A stretch of DNA of 64,000 nt from Chryseobacterium sp. (GTDB lineage: Bacteria > Bacteroidota > Bacteroidia > Flavobacteriales > Weeksellaceae), in contig JAGLBA010000011.1 in the NCBI GenBank assembly GCA_018260475.1, forward strand, positions 1 through 64,000, written 5' to 3'. Position 1 is the first letter of the stretch; the number at the start of each line of letters is the position of its first letter. The notes beneath the pieces are model-generated. The model had not been told where the DNA came from. It saw nothing but the letters and a program-made list of their open reading frames with translations, and searched no databases. Positions 1-7,208 of this stretch are shown here, piece by piece. The position numbers and the translations under genes were made by a program.

Positions 1-77
1 TAAATACAGGTAGATTCTCTACCTTAGCATTATAAATAACTTGTTTTGCGCAACACAAAAATAGGTATAAACTTTTA
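1..77. other. Left flank of the IS, no gene seen
   Basis: This is the outside flank of the insertion sequence, cut by the window edge. I see no coding potential. It contains a short perfect hairpin (GGTAGA at 9-14, TCTACC at 18-23) and a TTGCGCAA palindrome near 46-53. The last three bases, TTA at 75-77, are the left copy of the probable target duplication. What stood here before the insertion cannot be told from this window. Confidence 0.5.
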
Positions 78-90
78 GTAACTGTCTAAA
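78..90 (+). repeat. Left terminal inverted repeat of the IS
   Basis: GTAACTGTCTAAA, a perfect inverted match to 952-964. It lies about 90 bp before the transposase ATG, leaving room for a promoter between them. Confidence 0.85.
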
Positions 91-182
91 AATTAAGATA
101 AATAATATAAAACACTGGCAATCAGTTGTTTAAGTCGAATATAATTCGTAACTTGTTGGTAACTAATCAAATAAGTTACTTT

Positions 183-947
183 ATGAAAAATTACTCGTCT
201 AATCTAACCCAGAGCCAGTGGAATACAATATTAAGCATTATTGAGGATAAAAGAAAGAGAAAGTATTCTTTGCGAGAGATTTTTAACGCCATTTTTTACC
301 TTTCTAAAACAGGATGTCAATGGAGAATGATTCCTAATGATTTTCCATCTTGGAAATTGGTTTATTACTATTTTACCAAATGGAAAAGAGATGGAACCTA
401 TGATTTATTGAATGAAGTTCTGCGAGGATATGTGAGAGTGAAATCTGGAAAATCTGCAGAGCCAAGTGCTGGAATTATTGATAGCCAGTCTGTTAAATCT
501 ACTAGAAGTGGTTGTACAGAAAGAGGATATGATGGTGGAAAGAAAGTCAAAGGGCGAAAAAGACATATTGTGGTAGATACTTTGGGTCTACTTTTGGTGG
601 TTGTAGTGCATTGTGCAAACCAACATGACAGCAAAGGTGCGTTGAAAATTTTCGAAAAATTAGATGAAAATTTTTATACCATAAGCAAAATATTTGCAGA
701 CGGTGGATACAGAGGAGAATTGATAGAAAAAGTAAGAATAAAATTCAAATTTGTGCTAGAAATCATACTTAGACCACGAGACAGTGAGAAATTCAAAATC
801 CTTCCGAAAAGATGGATTGTTGAAAGAACATTTTCTTGGTTTGAAAGTTACAGAAGGCTAGGCAAGGACTATGAATATCATACAGATACAGCAGAGGCAA
901 TGGTTCAAATCGCGATGATTAAACTAATGCTAAATAGAATAAAATGA
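183..947 (+). CDS. IS5-family transposase (DDE)
   Basis: A 254-residue DDE transposase that would cut and rejoin the IS ends. The N-terminal part (W-N-L-like helix region and the GCQWRMIPNDFPSW motif) is the DUF4096-type domain of IS5 transposases. The catalytic core follows: first Asp in IIDSQSVK, second Asp in FADGGYRGE, and the Glu in WIVERTFSW with the usual arginines. The frame is also open back to a TTG at 126, but the ATG at 183 gives the typical start MKNYSSNLTQSQW, so I chose it. No frameshift or stop is seen; all three acidic residues are present. The gene ends 5 bp before the right inverted repeat. Confidence 0.95.
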   Translation: MKNYSSNLTQSQWNTILSIIEDKRKRKYSLREIFNAIFYLSKTGCQWRMIPNDFPSWKLVYYYFTKWKRDGTYDLLNEVLRGYVRVKSGKSAEPSAGIIDSQSVKSTRSGCTERGYDGGKKVKGRKRHIVVDTLGLLLVVVVHCANQHDSKGALKIFEKLDENFYTISKIFADGGYRGELIEKVRIKFKFVLEIILRPRDSEKFKILPKRWIVERTFSWFESYRRLGKDYEYHTDTAEAMVQIAMIKLMLNRIK

Positions 948-951
948 AAAA

Positions 952-964
952 TTTAGACAGTTAC
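952..964 (-). repeat. Right terminal inverted repeat of the IS
   Basis: Complement of 78-90, followed by TTA at 965-967, the right copy of the probable target duplication. It sits only 21 bp from the stop codon of the DUF6428 gene. Confidence 0.85.
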
Positions 965-984
965 TTAGTTTGTTTTATTAATGA

Positions 985-1449
985 TTAGCAGCAGCCGGAA
1001 CCGGGCGTGCAGGTGGGATTTTGCAGATCGACCGAGTTGACTACTGGTTTTTCAAGAGGAATCCCGCAGGCGTTTTCATCTAGGCAAGCCGTAGTTTTTG
1101 AAGTCAAGACAAAGTAGCCATCTTGAAATTTCAAACCAAATTTTCCGATGGTGGCTTGTTGGTATTCCACCTCGATTTCAGCATCTTGCAGGTCGAGTTT
1201 CTCTTCGGAAAGCGCAATGATTTTACGAAGTTTATCTGCCACCAAGCGGTGATCTTGGTCTGTGGAATACCATAATTGGAAATTGACAGTCAGTTCGTTG
1301 CGCATCGTTCCACCACAATCTATAAATTTCTTAGAAGATTGACCTACTTCGGTCACATGGAAATGTGAAGGCACTTTTTCGCTATTTTCAAGGAAAAAAT
1401 TCAGTTCAGAAAGGTGTTGTAATTTGTTTTTAAATTCAGATAAAAGCAT
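985..1449 (-). CDS. DUF6428 family protein
   Basis: A 154-residue protein that I match from memory to DUF6428, a family found beside ArsR regulators in arsenic resistance loci of Bacteroidota. The N-terminus (MLLSEFKNKLQHL) and the FHVTEVGQ motif are typical; no signal peptide is seen. The C-terminus is rich in cysteine and ends in GSGCC, as does the neighbouring ArsR, suggesting metal or metalloid contact; that is inference. It is the second gene of a minus-strand pair with arsR (34 bp gap). In related genomes arsenate reductase or efflux genes often follow; here an IS follows instead. The molecular function is unknown. Confidence 0.8.
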   Translation of the reverse strand: MLLSEFKNKLQHLSELNFFLENSEKVPSHFHVTEVGQSSKKFIDCGGTMRNELTVNFQLWYSTDQDHRLVADKLRKIIALSEEKLDLQDAEIEVEYQQATIGKFGLKFQDGYFVLTSKTTACLDENACGIPLEKPVVNSVDLQNPTCTPGSGCC

Positions 1450-1483
1450 AATATTTTCGTTGTAAAATTTGAATTTGTTTGAT

Positions 1484-1810
1484 TTAACAGCATTTATTTT
1501 CCGGAATATTGTTAGCTATCCTTTTAATAAATGCTTGGATTTTTTTTAAATTTTCTTGGTTAATGCAGTAGCAAATTGATTTTCCCTCTATTTCGCCCTG
1601 AATGATTCCTGCATTTTTCAGTTCTTTTAAATGCTGAGATACAGTAGGTTGTGCCAAAGAAAGTTCAGCCACAATATCGTTGCAGATACAACCTGGAACC
1701 GAAATCAAGTATTCCACAATCGCGATTCTTGCAGGGTGTGACAAGGCCTTTAGCATTGTTGCCATCTCGTTTTGACTATCAGAAAAGTTTTCAGTTTTGG
1801 TAACGCCCAT
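1484..1810 (-). CDS. arsR: ArsR/SmtB-family transcriptional repressor
   Basis: A 108-residue winged-helix repressor. The HTH lies at about residues 44-70 (SLAQPTVSQHLKELKNAGII). Cysteines sit at 41 and 43 (PGCICNDIV, close to the metalloid-binding ELCVCDL motif of classical ArsR), at 80 and 82, and as a terminal CC pair. Proteins of this type leave DNA when As(III) or a related thiophilic ion binds; here that is inferred from the cysteines and from the DUF6428 partner. A perfect palindrome just upstream is the likely autoregulatory site. It is divergent from yggS, whose promoter lies next to the same palindrome. Confidence 0.9.
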   Translation of the reverse strand: MGVTKTENFSDSQNEMATMLKALSHPARIAIVEYLISVPGCICNDIVAELSLAQPTVSQHLKELKNAGIIQGEIEGKSICYCINQENLKKIQAFIKRIANNIPENKCC

Positions 1811-1823
1811 TGGTTTGTTATTT

Positions 1824-1839
1824 TAATATTGCAATATTA
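1824..1839. promoter_or_regulatory. Probable ArsR operator
   Basis: A 16-bp perfect palindrome TAATATTGCAATATTA, 14 bp before the arsR start codon and 36 bp before the yggS -7 box. ArsR/SmtB proteins bind imperfect 12-2-12 type dyads of this base composition, and autorepression is the rule in the family. Binding here is inferred from position and symmetry. Confidence 0.6.
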
Positions 1840-1874
1840 CGATATTAATCAAATTTACCCTAAAAAACTTTCAT

Positions 1875-1882
1875 TAAATTTG
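1875..1882 (+). promoter_or_regulatory. Bacteroidota -7 box for yggS
   Basis: TAAATTTG matches the Bacteroidota -7 consensus TAnnTTTG, 13 nt before the yggS ATG. No convincing -33 TTG was found. Predicted leader under 10 nt. Confidence 0.55.
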
Positions 1883-1895
1883 TAAAAAATAAGCC

Positions 1896-2558
1896 ATGAG
1901 TTTAAAAGAAAATTATCAACATATCCTCTCCCAACTTCCAGTAAATGTGCAGCTGGTGGTGGTTTCTAAAACGCACCCTGTCGAGAAAATACAAGAAGTC
2001 TATAACCTTGGGCAAAGAATTTTTGGAGAAAATAAAGTTAAGGAACTTACCGAAAAACAACCCCAACTTCCGAAGGACATAAAATGGCATCTGATCGGGC
2101 ATTTACAAACCAATAAAGTGAAATATATCGCCGAATTTATTGATATGATTCAAAGTGTAGATTCGGAAAAATTGCTTGCAGAAATAGACAAACAAGCGGA
2201 AAAACACAACCGGAAAATCAAAGTTTTGCTGCAAGTACGCATCGCTGAAGAAGATACAAAATTCGGCATGGAAATCTCTGAAACTAAAGAACTCTATGAA
2301 AAATATCTTGCCGGAGAATTTCCAAACGTGGAAGTAAATGGCCTAATGGGAATGGCCACCTTCACCGAAGACAAAGCACAAACGGAACGCGAATTTTTGA
2401 TTCTGAAACGCCTCTACGACCAACTTTCGCTTTCCGGCAATCTCAACACGCTTTCTATGGGTATGAGCGGCGATTTTCCTTTGGCAATCAAGTGTGGTGC
2501 GACTTCCGTGCGTGTCGGATCGGCAATTTTTGGGGAGAGAGATTATCATATTTCTTAA
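1896..2558 (+). CDS. yggS: YggS/PLPBP family pyridoxal-phosphate homeostasis protein
   Basis: A 220-residue single-domain TIM-barrel PLP-binding protein of the COG0325 family, which carries PLP but has no known catalytic reaction and acts in vitamin B6 and amino-acid homeostasis. The PLP lysine is K25 in VVSKTHPV. The motifs FGENKVKEL, WHLIGHLQTNK, MGMATF, LSMGMSGDF and VRVGSAIFG follow in the usual order. Length is normal. It stands alone on the plus strand, divergent from arsR, with an 81-bp gap to the next gene. Nothing odd. Confidence 0.95.
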   Translation: MSLKENYQHILSQLPVNVQLVVVSKTHPVEKIQEVYNLGQRIFGENKVKELTEKQPQLPKDIKWHLIGHLQTNKVKYIAEFIDMIQSVDSEKLLAEIDKQAEKHNRKIKVLLQVRIAEEDTKFGMEISETKELYEKYLAGEFPNVEVNGLMGMATFTEDKAQTEREFLILKRLYDQLSLSGNLNTLSMGMSGDFPLAIKCGATSVRVGSAIFGERDYHIS

Positions 2559-2639
2559 TTTAGGAATGATTGTTGATGCAATATCAGCAAAAATTCACCT
2601 TAAAATTTCATTTAACTTTAAAAAGGCAATCCTAAAATT

Positions 2640-3824
2640 ATGCAGAAAATACTGATCGTAGAAGACGAAAAAAACATATCGGGCGTGCTGCACAACATCC
2701 TCTCCGAAGAGCTTCCTGAATATGAATTTGTAGTGGCAGAAGATGGCCTTCAAGGATACAAACTTATTGAAAAAGAAGACTTTGCACTCGTACTTTCAGA
2801 TATAAAAATGCCAAAGATTTCCGGTACAGAACTGCTGAAACAGGCTTTACAACTAAAACCGGAACTTACTTTTGTGATGATTTCCGGACATGCCGACATA
2901 GATATTGCGGTACAGTGCTTGAAAGACGGCGCCTACGATTTTATATCCAAGCCTATAGATATTAACCGCCTGATAACGAGCGTAAAAAATGCCTTGGATA
3001 AGGAATTGCTAAAGCAACAAAACCTAAACCTTAAAAATGAAAATCAGACTTTAAAGAAAAAGGTTAACAAAAAATACCAAATGATCGGCGAATCTGCGCC
3101 TCTGAAAAAAATTCAGGATATGATCGAAAAAGTGGCGGCATCCGACGCGCGAGTGCTGATTACCGGTCCAAACGGTGCAGGGAAAGAACTCGTGGCACAC
3201 GCCATCCATGCGCAGAGCGACCGTAGCAAAGGTCCCATGATCGAAGTAAACTGTGCGGCTATCCCTTCTGAACTGATTGAATCTGAACTTTTTGGACACA
3301 TTAAAGGATCGTTTACCGGTGCGATCAAAGATAAGCAAGGTAAATTTGAATTGGCAAACGGCGGCACCATTTTCCTCGATGAAATTGGAGATATGAGCCT
3401 GATTGCTCAGGCAAAAGTACTTCGCGTGTTGCAGGAAAGCAAAGTTTCTCCCGTGGGTAGCGATAAGGAAATCAAAGTCGATGTGCGTGTTTTAGCGGCT
3501 ACCAATAAAAATATGGCGAAAGAAATCGCAGAGGGAAAATTTCGTGAAGACCTTTACCACAGGTTATCCGTGATTGAAATTTATGTCCCATCTTTGGACG
3601 AAAGGAAAGACGACATCAATCTTTTGGTAAAACATTTTGCGAAAAATCTATCCGACGAACATGGCACGGCGCTACGAGAATTCACTCCGGAAGCCATCGA
3701 GGCATTGAAGAATTTCACTTGGACAGGTAACATCCGGGAATTGCGCAATGTGGTGGAACGCCTGATAATTTTGGGCGCAAATCCCGTAACTGCTGAGGAT
3801 GTAGCGAATTTTGTAAGAAAATAA
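2640..3824 (+). CDS. Sigma-54-dependent response regulator without C-terminal HTH
   Basis: NtrC-type protein of 394 residues. Residues 1-120 form a receiver domain with the phosphoacceptor D54 (LSDIKMP) and the SKP lysine near 103. A coiled linker at about 120-145 leads to an AAA+ domain: Walker A GPNGAGKE near 176, the sigma-54 contact loop as GSFTGA (222-227), Walker B TIFLDEIGD, and the R-finger and sensor region EDLYHRLSV. The protein stops at about the end of the AAA+ lid (VTAEDVANFVRK), so the Fis-type DNA-binding HTH of NtrC (usually about 60 more residues) is missing. It may act from solution or with a partner. No histidine kinase lies next to it. Confidence 0.9.
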   Translation: MQKILIVEDEKNISGVLHNILSEELPEYEFVVAEDGLQGYKLIEKEDFALVLSDIKMPKISGTELLKQALQLKPELTFVMISGHADIDIAVQCLKDGAYDFISKPIDINRLITSVKNALDKELLKQQNLNLKNENQTLKKKVNKKYQMIGESAPLKKIQDMIEKVAASDARVLITGPNGAGKELVAHAIHAQSDRSKGPMIEVNCAAIPSELIESELFGHIKGSFTGAIKDKQGKFELANGGTIFLDEIGDMSLIAQAKVLRVLQESKVSPVGSDKEIKVDVRVLAATNKNMAKEIAEGKFREDLYHRLSVIEIYVPSLDERKDDINLLVKHFAKNLSDEHGTALREFTPEAIEALKNFTWTGNIRELRNVVERLIILGANPVTAEDVANFVRK

Positions 3825-3881
3825 AAGATCATAAAAAAATCTTAGCATCAATAAAATAACCTTTAGTTAAAGAACTTTCAG

Positions 3882-3911
3882 AAAGTTTGCGGTAATTTTG
3901 CCGCAAACTTT
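3882..3911 (+). terminator. Hairpin terminator after the response regulator
   Basis: An 11-bp perfect stem (AAAGTTTGCGG with CCGCAAACTTT) closes an 8-nt loop and runs into a T tract (TTTTT at 3909-3913). It lies 57 bp after the regulator stop and 15 bp before the MATE ATG. The loop itself is TAATTTTG, a match to the -7 box. Confidence 0.7.
3893..3900 (+). promoter_or_regulatory. Possible -7 box inside the terminator loop
   Basis: TAATTTTG fits TAnnTTTG exactly and forms the complete loop of the hairpin. It is 26 nt before the MATE start codon, so the downstream half of the hairpin would form the start of the MATE transcript. No clear -33 box. Confidence 0.4.
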
Positions 3912-3926
3912 TTCGTTAAATAAACC

Positions 3927-5297
3927 ATGCCTTTTTTACATAAAAACTATACTCAACAGTGCCTAAAATTGGCCTTGCCCGTGATGCTCACACAAGTTGG
4001 GCAGGTGTCAGTGAATCTTTTTGACAATATCATTGTCGGAAAACTTCTTGGTGCACAGGCACTTGCATCTGTATCTTTGGGAAACGGGATTTTCTTTTCG
4101 GTATTTGTTTTTGCGCTAGGCTTTTCTTTCGCGATTCCACCATTGGTATCAGAAGCCAAATCCCAGCAGGATCACACAAGGATTAATTCCGTTTTTTGTC
4201 ATGGTTTTGTAATCAATATGGCAATTGGGGTGCTGCTTATGCTGCTTTTGTTCGCTGCGATGCCCCTACTCTACCACATGAATCAGCCGTCACAAATCAT
4301 TCCTGGAACGGTGAGTTTCCTCACAATTATGGCCTTTAGTATGCTGCCCTTCATGGCGTTCCAAACGCTGCGAGAGGTTTCCGAAGGACTTTCCTACACC
4401 ATCGGCGTAACCAAAGCGACCATCATCGCAAACATCATCAATATCGCGCTAAATTATGTTTTCATCAAAGGGCTCTTCGGTCTACCGCAAATGGGCGTGC
4501 AGGGATCCGCAACCGCAACACTGATTTCACGGATTTTTATGGTTATTTTCCTCTATTTCGTTTTGGTTAAAGAAGAAAAAACAAGGCGATACATCAAAGC
4601 TTTTACATTGAAAATCAGTGGCTTTACCCGCGAAATGTTCCGAACGATGCTGAAAATCGGTTTTCCTACGGCGTTACAAATGTTTTTCGAGGTTACGGCC
4701 TTTGCCGCGGCGGCATTCATCTGCGGGCTGGTTTCTTACAACGACATCGCTTCCCACCAAATTGCGCTGAGCATGGCCTCCTTTACCTTTAACCTTTGCA
4801 TCGGGTTTAGCGTGGCGTCTACCGTGATGATTGGAAATAAATTCGGGGAGGAAAATTTTATTGAGTTAAGGAAAATCGGCATCAATAACTTAAAAATCGT
4901 GTTCCTCTTTATGATTTTCTGCGGAGTGTTTTTCATTTTTGGTAGAGAAATTTTACCGACATTCTTCACCAAAAAAGATGATACGGAAGTGATTTTATTG
5001 GCCTCAAAACTCCTCGTCATAGCAGCACTTTTCCAACTGTCGGATGGCGTTCAGGTCGTTGCGCTCGGCAGCCTGCGTGGCATTCAGGATGTGAGAATCC
5101 CGTCATTACTAACTTTTATCGCTTATTGGATTATTACCATTCCGCTGGGCTATTTCCTTTGCGTGACGATGAAGATGGGCGCTTACGGGATGTGGATTGC
5201 GCTTGGATTAGGGCTTACCGTTTCCGCGGTGCTGTTGGTAATAAGATTTTTAAATTTATCTAAAATGAAAATCCTGCAACATAAGACGAACATTTAA
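3927..5297 (+). CDS. MATE family multidrug/cation efflux transporter
   Basis: A 456-residue inner-membrane protein with about 12 hydrophobic segments in two halves, as in the MATE (NorM/DinF) family, which exports cationic drugs or metabolites in exchange for Na+ or H+. Recognisable parts are LALPVMLTQVGQ in TM1, NLFDNIIVGKLLG, and the mirrored second-half segment GFPTALQMFFEVTAFAAAAF. The start MPFLHKNYTQQ is typical. The substrate cannot be predicted. It is single, with its own possible promoter in the preceding hairpin, and is followed by a 286-bp gap. Confidence 0.92.
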   Translation: MPFLHKNYTQQCLKLALPVMLTQVGQVSVNLFDNIIVGKLLGAQALASVSLGNGIFFSVFVFALGFSFAIPPLVSEAKSQQDHTRINSVFCHGFVINMAIGVLLMLLLFAAMPLLYHMNQPSQIIPGTVSFLTIMAFSMLPFMAFQTLREVSEGLSYTIGVTKATIIANIINIALNYVFIKGLFGLPQMGVQGSATATLISRIFMVIFLYFVLVKEEKTRRYIKAFTLKISGFTREMFRTMLKIGFPTALQMFFEVTAFAAAAFICGLVSYNDIASHQIALSMASFTFNLCIGFSVASTVMIGNKFGEENFIELRKIGINNLKIVFLFMIFCGVFFIFGREILPTFFTKKDDTEVILLASKLLVIAALFQLSDGVQVVALGSLRGIQDVRIPSLLTFIAYWIITIPLGYFLCVTMKMGAYGMWIALGLGLTVSAVLLVIRFLNLSKMKILQHKTNI

Positions 5298-5583
5298 ATT
5301 CTATTTGTATGGCGTGTAAGGATTAAATCATTGAAACTCGAATTTTTTTTCTTAACTAAAATTAAACAAAGTTTTCTTCTTATATTTAAACATTGAGATA
5401 TTGGGGATGTTAGCAATATAATTTTGAGAAATCGATAAATTGATTTAGACTAAGGACATTTAGACAAACGGCTTAAATTCTTAATGTTAAAAATCTTTCT
5501 TACAAATTCAACAGGCTTTACAAGTTTAAATTTTATTTGAAATTAACTTCTTCTGTATTAATATTTAATTTAAAACAAAAACA
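5298..5583. other. Intergenic region, no gene seen
   Basis: 286 bp of AT-rich sequence between the MATE gene and the GNAT-nitrilase gene. I see no strong terminator, no tRNA and no convincing ORF. It probably holds the promoter of the downstream gene, but no clean TAnnTTTG box is present. Confidence 0.5.
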
Positions 5584-7092
5584 ATGCAGGTAGATATCAG
5601 ACGATTACACCTCGATGATTATGACGATCTCTTGGTGGCGATGAAGAAATCTTATCCCGAAATGAACGGTGACCTTTGGGATAAAAGAAACATCCAAAAA
5701 CTCACTTCCATATTCCCGGACGGACAAATATGCATCACTGTAGATGGCAAAGTTGCTGCAGCCTGCCTCTCTATCATCGTGCAATACGAACTCTATGGCG
5801 ATGACCACACCTATGCAGAAATCACAGGAAACCAAAGTTTTAACACCCACTACAACTCCGGGAATGTTCTCTACGGCATCGAAATGTTTGTAGATCCCGA
5901 GTTTCGCTCGCTTCGATTAGGGCGAAGATTATACGACGCGCGGAAGGAACTTTGTGAAAAACTTAACCTAAAATCCATCATCATCGGGGGTAGAATCCCA
6001 AACTACCACCTACACAGCGATGAACTTACGCCACGCCAATACATTCAAAAAGTAAGAAAAAAAGAACTCTACGATCCTGTTTTGAGTTTCCAAATCTCAA
6101 ATAATTTTTCGCCAATAAAAATTCTTAAAAACTATCTTCCGGGCGATCATTCTTCACAGGAAAACGCCGTACTGCTGCAATGGAATAATATCTATTACAG
6201 CCGGAAGCCAAACACAATGCAGGACTCCATCATCCGTCTTGGTTTGGTACAATGGCAGATGAGGCATTTCAAAAACATCGATGCTTTTTTTGAGCAAATC
6301 GAGTTTTTTGTAAATGTAATGGGCGATTATAAATCCGATTTCGTGCTTTTTCCGGAACTATTCAACACGCCGCTACTGGCACCTTTCAACCATCTTTCTG
6401 AGCGAGATAGTATGTTCAAACTTGCGGAATTTACCGAAGATATTAAAAATAAAATCTCTGATCTCGCGATTTCTTATAATGTGAACATCATCGCGGGAAG
6501 TATGCCGCTGGTGGAAAATGAGGAACTTTATAATGTGAGTTACCTGCTACACCGCGATGGGAAGATTGATGAATACAGAAAAATCCACATCACTCCGAAT
6601 GAAAAAAAATTCTACGGCATGAAGGGCGGTAGCGAAATAAAAGTTTTTGATACCGATTGTGGAAAAGTGGGCTTGGTCATTTGCTATGATGTGGAATTTC
6701 CAGAACTGCCGCGCATCCTTGCCGACCAAGGCATGAAGATTCTTTTCGTCCCTTATCTTACTGATACGCAAAACGCGTACACCCGTGTTCGCCATTGTGC
6801 AGCGGCACGCGCCATAGAAAACGAGTGCTATGTGGCCATTGCCGGCTGCGTGGGTAACCTCCCAGGGGTGAATAATATGGACATCCAGTTTGGGCAGGCC
6901 GCAGTATTTACGCCATCGGATTTTGCGTTTCCATCAAATGCCACGAAGGGCGAGGCCACACCGAATACGGAAATGACGCTGATTGTAGATGTGGATTTGA
7001 ACTTACTAAAAGACCTGCACCACAACGGTTCTGTTCGCACCATGAGCGACCGCCGCAAGGATCTTTACGAAATTACTCTAAAGGAAAAATAA
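5584..7092 (+). CDS. GNAT acetyltransferase fused to carbon-nitrogen hydrolase
   Basis: A two-domain protein of 502 residues. Residues 1-200 are a GNAT fold with the acetyl-CoA region near FRSLRLGRRLYDAR (107-120). Residues 215-500 are a nitrilase-superfamily amidohydrolase with the triad E258 (LFPELF), K333 (YRKIHIT) and C367 (VICYDVEFPE). The same order occurs in B. subtilis YhcX and many Bacteroidota proteins. The hydrolase should cleave a C-N bond of a small amide and the GNAT part should acylate an amine; the substrate is unknown. All catalytic residues are intact. The gene stands alone, 116 bp before the next chosen start. Confidence 0.93.
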   Translation: MQVDIRRLHLDDYDDLLVAMKKSYPEMNGDLWDKRNIQKLTSIFPDGQICITVDGKVAAACLSIIVQYELYGDDHTYAEITGNQSFNTHYNSGNVLYGIEMFVDPEFRSLRLGRRLYDARKELCEKLNLKSIIIGGRIPNYHLHSDELTPRQYIQKVRKKELYDPVLSFQISNNFSPIKILKNYLPGDHSSQENAVLLQWNNIYYSRKPNTMQDSIIRLGLVQWQMRHFKNIDAFFEQIEFFVNVMGDYKSDFVLFPELFNTPLLAPFNHLSERDSMFKLAEFTEDIKNKISDLAISYNVNIIAGSMPLVENEELYNVSYLLHRDGKIDEYRKIHITPNEKKFYGMKGGSEIKVFDTDCGKVGLVICYDVEFPELPRILADQGMKILFVPYLTDTQNAYTRVRHCAAARAIENECYVAIAGCVGNLPGVNNMDIQFGQAAVFTPSDFAFPSNATKGEATPNTEMTLIVDVDLNLLKDLHHNGSVRTMSDRRKDLYEITLKEK

Positions 7093-7208
7093 TAAAAATG
7101 AGTTTATTTTTAATTAAAAAAGATTAAATTTATCTTTATTAAATTTTCTCATTCTAAATTATCAGCATGGCATTTATAGATTTTACCTCAGCAAAAAAAT
7201 TAATGGAA

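Larger units (their letters stand above)
78..964 (+). mobile_element. Complete IS5-family insertion sequence
   Basis: An 887-bp element bounded by 13-bp perfect terminal inverted repeats (GTAACTGTCTAAA at 78-90 and its complement at 952-964) and flanked by TTA on both sides (75-77 and 965-967). A TNA target duplication of this kind is known for some IS5 subgroups. The single transposase gene fills almost the whole element and is intact, so the copy looks recent and possibly active. The exact ends are inferred from the repeats and the duplication. Confidence 0.88.

Noticed and set aside
1..60. Possible integron attC-like or tRNA remnant at the left edge
   Set aside because: Only a 6-bp hairpin and an 8-bp palindrome are present; no attC consensus ends and no tRNA arms fit.
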